A stretch of 7,492 bases of DNA from RGIG3009 sp045630765 (GTDB lineage: Bacteria; Bacillota; Clostridia; Oscillospirales; Acutalibacteraceae), in contig JAZQTM010000092.1 in assembly GCA_045630765.1 (NCBI GenBank), positions 1-7,492 on the forward strand, written 5' to 3'. Each line of letters begins with the position of its first letter. The first letter of the stretch is position 1. Shown piece after piece: positions 6,699 to 7,492 of this stretch. The notes below the pieces were generated by a model, which worked only from the letters and a program-made list of their open reading frames with translations, searched no databases and was not told where the DNA came from. Position numbers and translations under genes: made by a program.

Positions 6699-6761
6699 GC
6701 AGACAAGTGCGCTGACCGATTGGCTCGGCGCCGTAGACATTGTTTGCAAAGTCAAAAAAAT

Positions 6762-6778
6762 AGGAGGATGACTGTAGA
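6762..6778 (+). promoter_or_regulatory. ppdK ribosome binding site, consensus but widely spaced
   Basis: AGGAGG (6762-6767) is a full match to the anti-Shine-Dalgarno. It lies 11 bases before the ATG at 6779, longer than the usual 5-9. An ATG directly abutting it (6768) opens a four-codon frame ending in TGA at 6780-6782 that overlaps the true start as ATGA. That ATG is too close to the SD to be used well. The start at 6779 is supported by the family N-terminus it encodes. Confidence 0.7.
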
Positions 6779-7492
6779 ATGAGTCAAAAGTTTGTTTACC
6801 TGTTCAGCGAGGGTAATGCTACCATGCGTAACACCCTCGGCGGTAAAGGTGCGAACCTTGCCGAAATGACCGGCATGGGTTTGCCTGTGCCGCAGGGCTT
6901 CACCATCAGCACCGAAGCCTGCACCCAGTACTACGAAGATGGTCGCCGTATCAACGATGATATCCAGGCGGAGATCATGGAGTACATCGTGAAGTTGGAA
7001 GCCATCACCGGCAAGAAGTTCGGCGACAAGGAAAATCCGCTTCTCGTGTCCGTGCGTTCCGGCGCGCGTGCTTCCATGCCCGGTATGATGGATACCATCT
7101 TGAACCTCGGCTTGAATGAAGACGTTGTGGAAACCTTGTCCGCAAAATCGGGCAACCCCCGTTGGGCTTGGGACTGCTATCGCCGTTTCATCCAGATGTA
7201 CTCCGACGTTGTTATGGAAGTCGGCAAAAAGTACTTCGAAGAACTCATCGATAAGATGAAAGAAGAAAAAGGCGTGACCCAGGACGTAGACCTGACCGCC
7301 GAAGATCTGAAAGAACTCGCTTCTCAGTTCAAAGCTGAATACAAAGCGAAAATCGGCAAAGACTTCCCCACCGATCCCAAAGAACAGTTGATGGGCGCTG
7401 TGGAAGCTGTGTTCCGTTCTTGGGACAACCCGCGTGCTAACGTGTATCGTCGCGACAACGATATTCCCTACTCCTGGGGTACCGCTGTTAAC
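6779..7492 (+). CDS. ppdK: Pyruvate, phosphate dikinase, N-terminal part (3' end outside window)
   Basis: PPDK catalyses the reversible conversion of pyruvate, ATP and phosphate to phosphoenolpyruvate, AMP and pyrophosphate in the cytosol. In clostridia it commonly serves PPi-linked glycolysis or PEP formation. The first 238 of roughly 875 residues are present, all from the ATP-grasp nucleotide-binding domain. VYLFSEGN (6-13) and GGKGANLAEM (21-30, with the ATP-contacting Lys) come first. LPVPQGFTISTEACTQYY (35-52) and SVRSGARASMPGMMDTILNL (91-110, with the Arg and Gly-rich ATP-binding loop) follow, then NPRWAWDCYRRFIQMYSDVV (126-145). The swivelling phospho-histidine and pyruvate-binding domains lie beyond the window. 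Codon use is strongly selective, fitting high expression. It is transcribed away from pth from its own extended -10 promoter. Confidence 0.98.
   Translation, partial: MSQKFVYLFSEGNATMRNTLGGKGANLAEMTGMGLPVPQGFTISTEACTQYYEDGRRINDDIQAEIMEYIVKLEAITGKKFGDKENPLLVSVRSGARASMPGMMDTILNLGLNEDVVETLSAKSGNPRWAWDCYRRFIQMYSDVVMEVGKKYFEELIDKMKEEKGVTQDVDLTAEDLKELASQFKAEYKAKIGKDFPTDPKEQLMGAVEAVFRSWDNPRANVYRRDNDIPYSWGTAVN

Noticed and set aside
6705..6760. A possible riboswitch or structured leader before ppdK
   Set aside because: Only short GC-rich pairings (such as CGA/TCG around 6717-6727) were found. There is no terminator or recognisable riboswitch core in about 74 bases.
1..7492. Mobile elements, CRISPR arrays, tRNA/rRNA genes, or a defence or biosynthetic system
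   Set aside because: No transposase, terminal inverted repeats with target duplication, spaced direct repeats, tRNA-like cloverleaf or unknown multi-gene cluster was seen. All long frames belong to known housekeeping families.

Overview
The window (about half G+C by eye) looks like ordinary chromosomal core of a low-to-mid-GC Gram-positive anaerobe, most likely a clostridial lineage near Oscillospiraceae/Ruminococcaceae. The reasons are a pyruvate phosphate dikinase of the clostridial type, a DegV-family protein with the tail form I associate with clostridia, a pth-mfd pair, a short-tailed FtsZ, and strong AGGAGG-type ribosome binding sites. The lineage is inference from protein style, not from a search.

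Layout, left to right. Bases 1-609 are the 3' two thirds or less of ftsZ (+), cut by the window edge. A hairpin with a U-tract follows, and only 15 bases after it begins a TtcA-like tRNA thiolation gene (675-1394, +), itself closed by a perfect palindromic terminator. A 161-base gap follows, holding a possible extended -10 promoter and an inverted repeat whose 3' arm contains the next gene's Shine-Dalgarno. Then comes a DegV-family fatty-acid-binding protein (1556-2392, +). Its stop codon merges with a symmetric, bidirectional terminator that also ends the convergent mfd gene (2425-5880, -). Upstream of mfd, and co-transcribed with it, is pth (5887-6486, -). A 292-base divergent intergenic region (6487-6778) holds a promoter for pth-mfd and a strong extended -10 promoter for ppdK, which starts at 6779 (+) and runs off the right edge.

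The genes are housekeeping: cell division (ftsZ), tRNA modification (ttcA-like), phospholipid precursor handling (degV), rescue of peptidyl-tRNA (pth), transcription-coupled repair (mfd) and PEP/pyruvate metabolism (ppdK). Only pth-mfd are tightly coupled, with the mfd ribosome binding site overlapping the pth stop codon. I see no mobile element, CRISPR array, tRNA or rRNA gene, and no new multi-gene system. The points most worth checking are small: the stem enclosing the degV ribosome binding site, the unexplained transcription of the ttcA-like gene behind a terminator-like hairpin, the Gln-Arg pair replacing the usual His-Asn in Pth, and the variant C-terminal motif of the DegV protein.
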